64,000 nucleotides of DNA from contig NZ_AJZD02000071.1 of NCBI RefSeq assembly GCF_000272105.2, forward strand, positions 1 through 64,000, read 5' to 3'. Positions within the stretch are counted from its first letter, which is position 1, and each line of letters begins with the position of its first letter. This document shows positions 44,492 to 54,249 of the stretch, in pieces. The stretch comes from Vibrio splendidus 12E03 (GTDB lineage: Bacteria > Pseudomonadota > Gammaproteobacteria > Enterobacterales > Vibrionaceae). The notes beneath the pieces are model-generated. The model worked only from the letters and a program-made list of their open reading frames with translations. It was not told the origin of the DNA and did not search any database. The position numbers and the translations under genes are program-made.

Positions 44492-46539
44492 TGACTGTTC
44501 CTACTAATAAAGCGATGCCATTGCGCATCGCTCTTTTAGCTCAGCCAGCAAACGCGGCTGAGCTTTCTGCCGACTTATCACCTTCGCTTCCTGAGATGGT
44601 TACTGTTGTGGTTGATGGCAATTTTAATCAAGCACTTGCTCACGCCATCGAGACAGTCAATCAAGGTAATGTTGTTAAGCTTTGTTTGGATTCTCATTCT
44701 CCATCATTGGTGATGTTGAGCGCGTTGACGGCTGCTCAAAACAAGATTCATCCACACGCTTATCTAGCGGGTTTTGCAGATATAGCTACCGGAGATAGCA
44801 TTCAGCTAGCTCTGGATATTGCGCGCCGCCCCGCGACAGATTTAAGTCATCAACAGCAACACTCTGACTTATCGGCTTCGCAGCAGTTTGATGAATTGTT
44901 GAATATAGTTAATGCGATATCGAGCCGTTCATTGCCGAGCCATTCATTACCTAACAATTACTGGTTTACTGAGCCGAACAAAGCACGTGTTGCTGCGTTA
45001 ACTTTCAGTGACAATAGCCAAAAAGCCACCAGCCTGATATTGACTCAAGCGACCGGTTTGCAAGAACCAAAACCCTTGCTATCAAGCGATCGTTTGATGT
45101 TTGTGGTTTCAGGCAACGAACAAGCCAATTTGGTTTCTCAGCTAGCTTCACTAAGAGCAGAGCTTAAATGCGTTAGCGATTCGGCGGACAGCGAACTTGC
45201 TATCGCCACCTTGATGCATTCAAACCTAAGTCACTTCCAAAGCGTTCAGCACAATGCTGGCGTTGGTGCGAACATCGTGATTCAGGCAGCTTCAACTGAG
45301 GCTGCAATACAAGAGATCACAGCGCTAGAAAATGCGTTGCCAAAAGTAATGGCTGAAAATAGCCAATACAAAACGCCAGCGGGCAGTTGTTTCTCACCGA
45401 TGCCTCAAAGCAAAGGTGGAGTTGCATTTGTTTACCCAGGTGTTGGCACAGTTTATCCCGGCATGTTGCGCGAGTTTCACCACCATTTCCCACAGTTATT
45501 TGCTCGTTTAGAGCGCGAAGGTAACTTGAAAGAAATGTTGCAGGCTGACAAAACCTACGCTGAAGACTCGCAAGAAATGTCTCTTAGTGAGTTGGCAATT
45601 GCAGGTGTAGGCAGCAGCTATCTGTTAACACAACTGCTATGTGATGAATTCAAAGTGCAACCAGATTTCGCCTTGGGTTACTCCAAGGGTGAAGCCTCCA
45701 TGTGGGCCAGCTTAAATGTTTGGAAAAATCCACATGCGCTGATTGAGATGACTCAAACCAGTCCTATCTTCACGACGGCTATTTCTGGCGAACTCACCGC
45801 AGTGCGTCAAGATTGGCAGCTGAACGGCGACGAAAGCATCCAATGGAATAGCTTTGTGGTTCGCAGTGATGCACAAGCGATTGAGGCTCTGTTACCAGAA
45901 TTCCCACGCGCTTACCTCGCTATCATCCAAGGTGACACTTGCGTACTGGCAGGTTGTGAAAGCACATGTCGTGCATTGCTCAAGAAACTGGGTAAACGTG
46001 GCATTGCCGCGAATCGTGTTACTGCAATGCACACCACACCAGCACTAAGCCAGCATAGCCAAGTACGCGATTTTTACACACAACCACTGTTCGACGAGTT
46101 GCCAAAGCATATCCGCTTTATCAGCGCAGCAGGTCTACCGACTGGCGCACCAATCAATATCGACAGTGACAGCATCGCCCTTTCGATTGCCGACACTTTC
46201 TGTTCAACGCTGGATTTCACCGCGTTGATTCAGAGTGCGCGTCAGCAAGGTGCTCGTCTGTTTGTAGAAGTCGGTGCCGATCGTCAAACCAGCACATTGA
46301 TCGACAAGATCAATCGTAGCGACAACGTAGCCGACCAATACTGCACAATCGCTTCCAATGCCAAAGGCGGTGACGATGTTGTCACGCTCATCAAATGCAT
46401 TGGTCAGCTCATTACTCATCAAATTCCACTGTCTGTCGAGCCACTTATTCAAGGGCTAGAACAACAGATCACCACCGCTAAGCAATTAAGTGGTGTGTCT
46501 CAAGGCAGCGCAGTGAATCATCAAGGAGAGCTAGTATGA
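44491..46539 (+). CDS. pfaB: PUFA synthase subunit PfaB (acyltransferase)
   Basis: The protein (682 aa) is required for PUFA synthesis and influences which product is made. The N-terminal half (to about 290) shows no active-site motif and is probably a degenerate ketosynthase-like or structural domain. The acyltransferase domain (about 305-640) begins VAFVYPGVGTVYPGM and has the nucleophile S398 in GYSKGEASMW. The GTG start uses the last base of the pfaA stop and is preceded by AAAAGGAG; the 3' end overlaps pfaC by four bases (ATGA). Translation of pfaA-B-C is thus coupled. Confidence 0.93.
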   Translation: MTVPTNKAMPLRIALLAQPANAAELSADLSPSLPEMVTVVVDGNFNQALAHAIETVNQGNVVKLCLDSHSPSLVMLSALTAAQNKIHPHAYLAGFADIATGDSIQLALDIARRPATDLSHQQQHSDLSASQQFDELLNIVNAISSRSLPSHSLPNNYWFTEPNKARVAALTFSDNSQKATSLILTQATGLQEPKPLLSSDRLMFVVSGNEQANLVSQLASLRAELKCVSDSADSELAIATLMHSNLSHFQSVQHNAGVGANIVIQAASTEAAIQEITALENALPKVMAENSQYKTPAGSCFSPMPQSKGGVAFVYPGVGTVYPGMLREFHHHFPQLFARLEREGNLKEMLQADKTYAEDSQEMSLSELAIAGVGSSYLLTQLLCDEFKVQPDFALGYSKGEASMWASLNVWKNPHALIEMTQTSPIFTTAISGELTAVRQDWQLNGDESIQWNSFVVRSDAQAIEALLPEFPRAYLAIIQGDTCVLAGCESTCRALLKKLGKRGIAANRVTAMHTTPALSQHSQVRDFYTQPLFDELPKHIRFISAAGLPTGAPINIDSDSIALSIADTFCSTLDFTALIQSARQQGARLFVEVGADRQTSTLIDKINRSDNVADQYCTIASNAKGGDDVVTLIKCIGQLITHQIPLSVEPLIQGLEQQITTAKQLSGVSQGSAVNHQGELV

Positions 46540-49500
46540 GTTCTCAATATCAGGCTCAAAATAAGCAGCAAGTGAAATGCAATAAGATCGCGATTGTCGG
46601 TATTGCTAACCAATACCCAGAAGCTGACACGCCAAAAGACTTCTGGCAAAACTTGCTGAATAAAAAAGATTCTCGAACCACATTAAGCGCTGAAAAGTTA
46701 GGCGCTAAACCTGAAAGCTATCAGGGTGTGCAAGGTGAGTCAGACCGCTTTTACTGTGATAAAGGTGGCTACATTGAAAACTTCAATTTCGATAGCAATG
46801 GCTACCGCTTAACAGAAGAATCGTTCAAAGGTGTCGACCAGAGTTTCCTTTGGGCTTTGGATACCAGTCGTAAGGCGTTAGTCGACGCTGGCATTGATCT
46901 GAATGCCGATGTTTTAGAACGCACAGGCGTGATCATGGGTGCCCTTTCGTTCCCAACCACACGCTCAAACGATCTGTTTCTGCCGATGTATCACTCGGTG
47001 GTCGAGAAAGCACTTAAAGGTAAATTGGCTAATGACCAATTTTCATTGCTACCAACCAATGAAAACGCTCAAGACCTCAACCCGATCAACGGTGCTGCAG
47101 CACACAACGCCTCTAAGTTAGTGGCTGATGCGCTAGGTTTAGGCAACGTGCAACTTAGCCTAGATGCGGCATGTGCAAGCTCAGTGTATTCATTGAAGTT
47201 AGCCTGTGATTACTTGAACACGGGCAAGGCCGACATGATGTTGGCAGGCGCGGTATCCGGTGCTGACCCATTCTTTATCAACATGGGTTTTTCGATCTTC
47301 CACGCTTACCCTGACCACGGTGTTTCGGTTCCGTTTGATAGCAATAGTAAAGGTCTGTTTGCTGGCGAAGGTGCCGGTGTTTTAGTGCTAAAACGTTTGG
47401 CTGATGCAAAGCGTGATGGCGACAATATCTACGCAGTCGTCAGCGGTATTGGCTTGTCGAACGATGGCCGTGGCCAGTTCGTATTAAGCCCAAACAGCAA
47501 AGGACAAGTACAAGCCTTTGAACGCGCTTACGAGGCTTCAAACCTAACACCAGACAGCATTGAAGTGATTGAGTGTCACGCAACTGGCACACCATTAGGT
47601 GACAAGGTTGAGTTAACCTCAATGGAGCGATTCTTTGCTGACAAATTGAATGGTTCTAACCCGCCATTGATTGGCTCTGCGAAGTCAAACCTCGGCCACT
47701 TACTGACTGCTGCGGGTATGCCGGGGATCATGAAAATGATCTTTGCGATGAAAGAAGGCGTGCTTCCGCCAAGTATTAACTTGGACAAGCCACTATCGTC
47801 GCCAGAAGGTTTGTTTGGCTCACAGACGCTACCAACACAAGTGCAACCTTGGCCAAGTAAAGCGGGCAACTCAGAGCGCTGCGCGGGTGTTTCTGTATTT
47901 GGTTTCGGTGGTTGTAACGCTCACTTACTTCTTGAAGCGTATTCAGGCACGGGTCATGCAAACCAGACTCTAGAGTCAGCATCTCCAAGCCTACAATCGC
48001 CTAATTTAAGCATTACTGGCCTCGCATCGCACTTCGGTTCTCTGCAAAGCATCAATGCGCTAAGCACTGCGATTGAAACCAACAACGATGCTTTCATTGC
48101 TTTGCCTAAGAAACGCTGGAAAGGCTTAGACCAACATCCAGAACTACTGAATCAGTTTGGTTTACACGGCATTCCAAACGGCGCGTACATCGATCAATTC
48201 GATCTCGATTTCCTGCGCTTCAAAGTGCCGCCAAATGAAGATGACCGTTTGATCTCTCAGCAGTTGCTACTGATGAAAGTTGCAGACGAAGCCATCAAAG
48301 ATGCCAAGCTTGTTGCAGGCCAAAAGGTTGCGGTTTTAGTTGCGATGGAAACAGAGCTTGAGATGCACCAATTCCGTGGACGCGTAAACCTGCATAGCCA
48401 ATTGGCTGACAGCTTTGCCAACATGGGTATTGAGCTGACACAAGACGAATACCAATCGCTAGAAACCATCGCGATGGACAGTGTAATGGACGCAGCCAAG
48501 CTGAACCAATACACCAGTTTCATCGGCAACATCATGGCTTCGCGTATCTCTTCATTGTGGGACTTTAACGGCCCTGCCTTTACGATTTCAGCCGCTGAAC
48601 AGTCAGTTGCTCGTTGTATCGATGTCGCACAAAACCTCATGTCGCAAGAATCTATGGACGCCGTTGTAATTGCAGCCGTTGACCTTAGTGGCAGTGCAGA
48701 ACATGTGATTCTGAAGAACAGCGTGAGCCCAGTGTCACTTGCTCCAAAATTCGGACAACCGCAAGACGGCTGTTGGAATGTGGGCGAAGGCGCAGGTGCA
48801 ATTGTTCTTGTTGAAGAGAGTCGAGTGGTGAGCAACCAAGATACGGCTTACGGCAGCATCAACGCATTGGCTTTTGGTTCAAGCGAGAATAACAACGCCG
48901 TTGTTGATGAGTTACTGACTCAAGTCGGCATGAGCTCAAACGATGTATATCTGCTTGAGCTTAACCATGCACCAGAATCTTCATCACACGAGCTTGTATC
49001 TCTCAACTTTGGGGTTACCAAGACCACTCAAGCGAGTCAACGTGTTGGTCATTGCTCTGCAGCTTCTGGTATGGCAAGCCTGCTACACGGTCTGCTCAAC
49101 CTGAACCTTGCACCTCTGAATCCAAATATCAGTTCTAAGAGTGCGATTGTTGCCAACATCAGCGAAGGACAATGTTCACAGCTGCTACTAAGCCAATCGA
49201 GTGTTGAATCTCAGTCACTATCGGTTCGTTTGAACAGTGAACTGGCGAGCGATGCTAAACGTCAATTGGTTAAGCAAGTGACTCTTGGTGGTCGCGATAT
49301 TTATCAACATATTGCCCAAACCCCAGTGACCAACTTGGCAACGATTCAACAGAAAGCTTCTGGTAAAAAAGCAGCAAGAGTGGCGTCGATTCCAACGACA
49401 GCAAGCATTCAAGCAGCCCTTGCGCAAAAAGAGCTAGAGAAGAATGCATTAGCGCAGCACGCGGTAGAGCCAGTCATCGAAACTCCTACATCAGTATCCC

Positions 49501-52460
49501 CTACTCTGGCGCCAACTCGCCACAGTCAGCTAACAGGTAACCACAGCAATATGACTCATGTCCTATCCGCTAAAAATGACGCGTCTCAAATCGACGCTAA
49601 TACGGATGCAGCATTAAAGCCGTCTGTAACACCACACAACCAAGCTTTTGCTCAAAATCAGCAAGCAGCTCAACAGGTACACAAAGCATTCCTGCACACT
49701 CGTGCCCAAGGCATGCAAATGGCTGATGCGCTATTAAAAGCACAGTTAAACGCAATTACGTCTGGTTTAGATAGCTCAACCGAAACACCAGCTCAGCCTG
49801 TTCAAGCTCAACCAGCTCAGGTTCAGTCAACGCCAGTCAACGTACTTGCGACGCCAGCACCAATAAAACCTATCCGTAAGCCATGTATCTGGGATTACGA
49901 TGATCTGGTTGAATACGCTGAAGGCGATATTGCGAACGTATTTGGCCCTGATTACGCGATCATCGATAGCTACTCGCGCCGCGTTCGCTTGCCAACCACC
50001 GACTACCTACTGGTATCTCGTGTAACCAAGCTCAACGCGACCGTTAACGAGTACAAGCCAAGCACCATGACCACCGAATACGACATCCCAGTTGATGCGC
50101 CATATCTTGTTGATGGTCAGATCCCTTGGGCTGTTGCAGTTGAATCTGGTCAGTGTGACCTAATGCTGATCAGCTACTTAGGTATTGATTTCGAAAACAA
50201 AGGTGAGCGTGTTTATCGTCTGCTTGATTGCACATTAACTTTCCTTGGTGACTTGCCTCGTGGTGGCGATACGCTGCGTTACGATATCTCAATCAACAGC
50301 TTTGCTCGCAATGGCGACACGCTGCTGTTCTTCTTCTCGTACGAATGTTTCGTTGGCGACAAGATGATCCTGAAAATGGATAACGGCTGTGCGGGCTTCT
50401 TCACTGATGAAGAGCTAGCAGATGGCAAAGGTGTGATTCATACTGAAGATGAAATCAAGGCTCGTAAGCTGGCAACTAGGCAACGCTTCGATCCTATGTT
50501 GCACTGTCCTAAAACCCAGTTTAACCACCAAGAACTGCGCCACCTGCTGACTGCAAACATTACAGAGTGTTTTGGCCCAACTCACCAATCTGATCGCCAC
50601 CAGCCTTCTTTGTGCTTCAGCTCAGAGAAGTTCATGATGATCGAAAAGGTTAGCCGTGTTGAACCGCAAGGCGGTACATGGGGACTTGGTCTGATTGAAG
50701 GTCACAAACAGCTAGAGCCTGAGCATTGGTACTTCCCTTGTCACTTCAAAGATGACTCAGTAATGGCTGGTTCTTTGATGGCAGAAGGTTGTGGTCAACT
50801 GCTTCAATTCTTCATGATGCACCTTGGCATGCATACGCTTGTTCAAAATGGTCGTTTCCAACCGCTTGAAAATGCCCCTCAACAAGTACGCTGTCGTGGA
50901 CAGGTGCTACCACAATCGGCAGAGCTGACGTACCGCATGGAAGTGACTGAGATTGGTCTAAGCCCTCGCCCATACGCAAAAGCTAACATCGATATTTTGC
51001 TCAACGGCAAAGTGATCGTTGATTTCCAAAACTTGGGTGTGATGATCAAAGAAGACGACGAATGTACTCGTTACCTGCCTTCTTTAGAAACAGCTGTAGC
51101 GACCCCTGCTATCGAAAACTTGGGCCATACGCCAGCAGTGAACCAACAAGCTTCAGTAAATGCGCCACTTATGGCTCAAATTGAAGACCTAGAAACTGCA
51201 CCAAACAAAGGTGTCGTTCCTCTTCAACACGTTGAAGCTCCGGTGACTCCTGATTACCCAAATCGCACACCCGATACGGTTCCGTTCACGCCTTATCACA
51301 TGTTCGAATTCGCGACTGGCGATATCGAGAAATGTTTCGGTCCTGATTTCTCTATCTACCGTGGCATGATTCCGCCACGTACTCCGTGTGGCGACCTGCA
51401 GCTAACCACTCGTGTTGTTGAGATCGACGGTAAGCGTGGCGACTTCAAGAAGCCTTCATCGTGTATCGCAGAGTACGAAGTGCCAGAAAACGCATGGTAC
51501 TTTGATGAAAACAGCCACCACACCTTGATGCCTTATTCGGTATTGATGGAGATTTCACTGCAGCCAAACGGATTTATCTCTGGCTACATGGGTACAACAC
51601 TGGGCTTCCCAGGTGAAGAACTGTTTTTCCGCAACCTAGATGGCAGCGGCAAAATGCTGCGTAACGTCGACTTGCGTGGCAAAACGATTACCAACGATTC
51701 TCGTCTACTTTCAACGGTAATGATGGGCACCAATATCGTACAGAGCTTCAGCTTCGAACTGAGCACTGACGGCGTGCCTTTCTACCAAGGTACGGCGGTA
51801 TTTGGTTACTTCAAAGGCGCTGCGCTGAAAGATCAACTTGGTTTGGACAACGGTAAAGTGACTCACCCTTGGCACGTTGATAACAACCGCACGCCGGATG
51901 TAAACATCAACCTGCTAGATAAAACAACGCGTTACTTCAATGCACCTGTTTCTGCTACGGGTGAAGTGCAAGAGCACTACCAATTGGCTGGCGGTCGCTT
52001 GAACTTTATCGATACGGTGCAGATCACCAGCGATGGTGGTAAAAACGGTCTGGGTTACCTATACGCTGAGCGTACGATTGATCCAAGCGATTGGTTCTTC
52101 CAGTTCCACTTCCATCAAGATCCGGTAATGCCAGGTTCTCTAGGTGTCGAAGCGATCATCGAACTAATGCAAACCTACGCGCTAAACAAAGATCTTGGCG
52201 CTGGCTTCCGTAATCCGAAGTTCGGTCAAATCCAATCTGAAGTGAAATGGAAATACCGTGGTCAGATTAACCCTCTGAACAAACAGATGTCTCTGGATGT
52301 ACACATCACTGCGATTAAAGACGAAGACGGCAAACGCATCATCGTTGGTGACGCAAACCTGAGTAAAGATGGTCTACGTATTTACGAAGTGAAAGACATC
52401 GCGATTTGTATCGAAGAAGCCCCTGCTATCGATAAAGCTCCTGGTATCAAGAAAGCATAA
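46536..52460 (+). CDS. pfaC: PUFA synthase subunit PfaC (KS-CLF-DH-DH)
   Basis: The 1974-aa subunit has four domains. KS at about 15-475 has C213 in DAACASSVYS, with ECHATGTPLGD and NLGHLLTAAG. The second KS-like domain at about 490-920 lacks the cysteine; SAAEQSVAR aligns Glu688 there, so it is a chain-length-factor type. A linker runs to about 1100. Two FabA-type hot-dog dehydratases follow: DH1 (about 1115-1540, H1403 in CHFKDDSVMAG) and DH2 (about 1585-1955, H1858 in FHFHQDPVMPG). The dehydratases install and isomerise the cis double bonds. It overlaps pfaB by four bases and is followed 38 nt later by pfaD. Confidence 0.96.
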   Translation: MSSQYQAQNKQQVKCNKIAIVGIANQYPEADTPKDFWQNLLNKKDSRTTLSAEKLGAKPESYQGVQGESDRFYCDKGGYIENFNFDSNGYRLTEESFKGVDQSFLWALDTSRKALVDAGIDLNADVLERTGVIMGALSFPTTRSNDLFLPMYHSVVEKALKGKLANDQFSLLPTNENAQDLNPINGAAAHNASKLVADALGLGNVQLSLDAACASSVYSLKLACDYLNTGKADMMLAGAVSGADPFFINMGFSIFHAYPDHGVSVPFDSNSKGLFAGEGAGVLVLKRLADAKRDGDNIYAVVSGIGLSNDGRGQFVLSPNSKGQVQAFERAYEASNLTPDSIEVIECHATGTPLGDKVELTSMERFFADKLNGSNPPLIGSAKSNLGHLLTAAGMPGIMKMIFAMKEGVLPPSINLDKPLSSPEGLFGSQTLPTQVQPWPSKAGNSERCAGVSVFGFGGCNAHLLLEAYSGTGHANQTLESASPSLQSPNLSITGLASHFGSLQSINALSTAIETNNDAFIALPKKRWKGLDQHPELLNQFGLHGIPNGAYIDQFDLDFLRFKVPPNEDDRLISQQLLLMKVADEAIKDAKLVAGQKVAVLVAMETELEMHQFRGRVNLHSQLADSFANMGIELTQDEYQSLETIAMDSVMDAAKLNQYTSFIGNIMASRISSLWDFNGPAFTISAAEQSVARCIDVAQNLMSQESMDAVVIAAVDLSGSAEHVILKNSVSPVSLAPKFGQPQDGCWNVGEGAGAIVLVEESRVVSNQDTAYGSINALAFGSSENNNAVVDELLTQVGMSSNDVYLLELNHAPESSSHELVSLNFGVTKTTQASQRVGHCSAASGMASLLHGLLNLNLAPLNPNISSKSAIVANISEGQCSQLLLSQSSVESQSLSVRLNSELASDAKRQLVKQVTLGGRDIYQHIAQTPVTNLATIQQKASGKKAARVASIPTTASIQAALAQKELEKNALAQHAVEPVIETPTSVSPTLAPTRHSQLTGNHSNMTHVLSAKNDASQIDANTDAALKPSVTPHNQAFAQNQQAAQQVHKAFLHTRAQGMQMADALLKAQLNAITSGLDSSTETPAQPVQAQPAQVQSTPVNVLATPAPIKPIRKPCIWDYDDLVEYAEGDIANVFGPDYAIIDSYSRRVRLPTTDYLLVSRVTKLNATVNEYKPSTMTTEYDIPVDAPYLVDGQIPWAVAVESGQCDLMLISYLGIDFENKGERVYRLLDCTLTFLGDLPRGGDTLRYDISINSFARNGDTLLFFFSYECFVGDKMILKMDNGCAGFFTDEELADGKGVIHTEDEIKARKLATRQRFDPMLHCPKTQFNHQELRHLLTANITECFGPTHQSDRHQPSLCFSSEKFMMIEKVSRVEPQGGTWGLGLIEGHKQLEPEHWYFPCHFKDDSVMAGSLMAEGCGQLLQFFMMHLGMHTLVQNGRFQPLENAPQQVRCRGQVLPQSAELTYRMEVTEIGLSPRPYAKANIDILLNGKVIVDFQNLGVMIKEDDECTRYLPSLETAVATPAIENLGHTPAVNQQASVNAPLMAQIEDLETAPNKGVVPLQHVEAPVTPDYPNRTPDTVPFTPYHMFEFATGDIEKCFGPDFSIYRGMIPPRTPCGDLQLTTRVVEIDGKRGDFKKPSSCIAEYEVPENAWYFDENSHHTLMPYSVLMEISLQPNGFISGYMGTTLGFPGEELFFRNLDGSGKMLRNVDLRGKTITNDSRLLSTVMMGTNIVQSFSFELSTDGVPFYQGTAVFGYFKGAALKDQLGLDNGKVTHPWHVDNNRTPDVNINLLDKTTRYFNAPVSATGEVQEHYQLAGGRLNFIDTVQITSDGGKNGLGYLYAERTIDPSDWFFQFHFHQDPVMPGSLGVEAIIELMQTYALNKDLGAGFRNPKFGQIQSEVKWKYRGQINPLNKQMSLDVHITAIKDEDGKRIIVGDANLSKDGLRIYEVKDIAICIEEAPAIDKAPGIKKA

Positions 52461-52498
52461 GTCGCCATTAGAGACAGAGAATTAGGAAAGAATTTAGT

Positions 52499-54136
52499 AT
52501 GACAACTCAAACTACAATCAATAACGAAAAGCTATCTCCGTGGCCTTGGCAGATCGAAGAGAACACAACGCGTTTCGATAACACAGCAATGTCGACAATC
52601 TTGAAAGATTTAAGCCTTGCTTGTTACGTAGTGAACCACCCAGAAAAAGGCCTAGGCGTAAGCCAACAAGCTGAGATTGCATCAGGCGATTCAGCAAGCT
52701 CTGCGAACAGCCAACCTGTTAGCGCATTTGCTCCCGCTCTTGGTACACAAAGCCTAGGCGACGAAGACTTTCGTCGCTGCCACGGCGTAAAATACGCTTA
52801 CTACGCAGGAGCAATGGCAAACGGCATTTCATCTGAAGAGTTAGTGATTGCGCTTGGTCAGGCTGGCATTCTTTGTTCATTTGGCGCGGCGGGTTTAATC
52901 CCGTCTCGTGTTGAGCAAGCGATTAACCGCATTCAAGCTGCACTGCCAAACGGTCCTTACGCGTTTAACCTGATTCACAGCCCAAGCGAACCCGCACTAG
53001 AGCGCGGCAGTGTTGAGCTGTTTTTGAAACATAAAGTAAAAACGGTTGAGGCTTCTGCCTTCTTAGGTCTAACACCGCAAATCGTTCACTATCGTGCCGC
53101 TGGCCTTAGCCGCGATGCACAAGGTGAGATTCAGATTGGCAACAAGGTTATTGCTAAGGTAAGCCGTACTGAAATCGCAAGTAAGTTCATGCAGCCAGCT
53201 CCAGCTAAAATGCTGCAAGCCTTGGTTGATGAAGGCCGAATCACAACAGAACAGATGGAGCTGGCACAGCTTGTTCCTATGGCTGATGACATTACAGCAG
53301 AGGCCGATTCAGGTGGTCACACCGATAATCGTCCACTGGTTACCTTACTACCAACGATTATGGCACTAAAAGAACAGATCCAAGCTCAGTACCAATTCAA
53401 AACTCCGCTACGTGTCGGTTGTGGTGGTGGCGTAGGTACGCCTGACGCTGCTCTAGCGACGTTTAACATGGGCGCAGCTTACATTGTTACCGGTTCAATC
53501 AACCAAGCATGTGTCGAGGCTGGCGCGAGCGAACACACACGTAAGCTGCTTTCGACAACTGAAATGGCTGACGTGACTATGGCTCCAGCGGCAGACATGT
53601 TCGAAATGGGCGTGAAGCTGCAAGTGGTTAAGCGCGGTACTTTGTTCCCAATGCGTGCAAACAAGCTTTACGAAATCTACACGCGTTATGACTCGATTGA
53701 AGCGATTCCAGTTGAAGAACGTCAAAAACTTGAGAAACAAGTATTCCGTTCAACATTGGATGACATCTGGGCAGGGACTGTTGCGCACTTCAACGAGCGA
53801 GACCCTAAACAGATCGAACGTGCTGAAGGCAATCCGAAGCGTAAAATGGCGTTGATTTTCCGTTGGTACTTGGGGCTTTCTAGCCGCTGGTCAAACACAG
53901 GCGAACAAGGTCGTGAAATGGATTACCAAGTATGGGCCGGCCCTGCACTTGGCGCATTCAACGCGTGGGCAAAAGACAGCTACCTAGATGATTACCAACA
54001 GCGTAATGCGGTCGACCTTGCTAAGCACCTGATGCACGGTGCGGCTTACTTAGCACGTGTTAACCTGTTGACTTCGCAAGGTATCAAACTTGACCCAGAA
54101 CTAGCACGTTGGAAGCCAACTCAAAGAATGGCGTAA
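52499..54136 (+). CDS. pfaD: PUFA synthase enoyl reductase PfaD
   Basis: The 545-aa FMN-dependent TIM-barrel enoyl reductase (PfaD family, related to nitronate monooxygenase) carries out selective double-bond reduction during PUFA synthesis. Recognisable segments are the N-terminal region LSPWPWQIEE, FGAAGLIPSRVEQAI, the flavin-site ADSGGHTDNRPLVTLLP (about 263-279) and GCGGGVGTPDAALA (about 303-316). AGGAAAG precedes the ATG. A strong terminator (54191-54216) ends the pfaABCD operon. Confidence 0.95.
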   Translation: MTTQTTINNEKLSPWPWQIEENTTRFDNTAMSTILKDLSLACYVVNHPEKGLGVSQQAEIASGDSASSANSQPVSAFAPALGTQSLGDEDFRRCHGVKYAYYAGAMANGISSEELVIALGQAGILCSFGAAGLIPSRVEQAINRIQAALPNGPYAFNLIHSPSEPALERGSVELFLKHKVKTVEASAFLGLTPQIVHYRAAGLSRDAQGEIQIGNKVIAKVSRTEIASKFMQPAPAKMLQALVDEGRITTEQMELAQLVPMADDITAEADSGGHTDNRPLVTLLPTIMALKEQIQAQYQFKTPLRVGCGGGVGTPDAALATFNMGAAYIVTGSINQACVEAGASEHTRKLLSTTEMADVTMAPAADMFEMGVKLQVVKRGTLFPMRANKLYEIYTRYDSIEAIPVEERQKLEKQVFRSTLDDIWAGTVAHFNERDPKQIERAEGNPKRKMALIFRWYLGLSSRWSNTGEQGREMDYQVWAGPALGAFNAWAKDSYLDDYQQRNAVDLAKHLMHGAAYLARVNLLTSQGIKLDPELARWKPTQRMA

Positions 54137-54190
54137 ATGACCGAAATGGGCTGGTTGACGAGTAACTAATTACTCAGCGACACGAAACAA

Positions 54191-54216
54191 AAAAGCGACC
54201 TTATCGGGTCGCTTTT
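54191..54216. terminator. Bidirectional terminator between pfaD and hflX-like gene
   Basis: AAAAGCGACC pairs perfectly with GGTCGCTTTT around TTATCG, with a further T-rich tail (CTTTTGG) on the plus strand and an A-run on the other side. It serves both convergent genes. Confidence 0.88.
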
Positions 54217-54249
54217 CTTTTGGTTGTTCTTTTCAGGTTCGCTGCAAAA

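Noticed and set aside
48257..48835. 192-codon minus-strand frame within pfaC
   Set aside because: Lies wholly antisense to the chain-length-factor domain; composition is a Ser/Ala shadow of the real frame.
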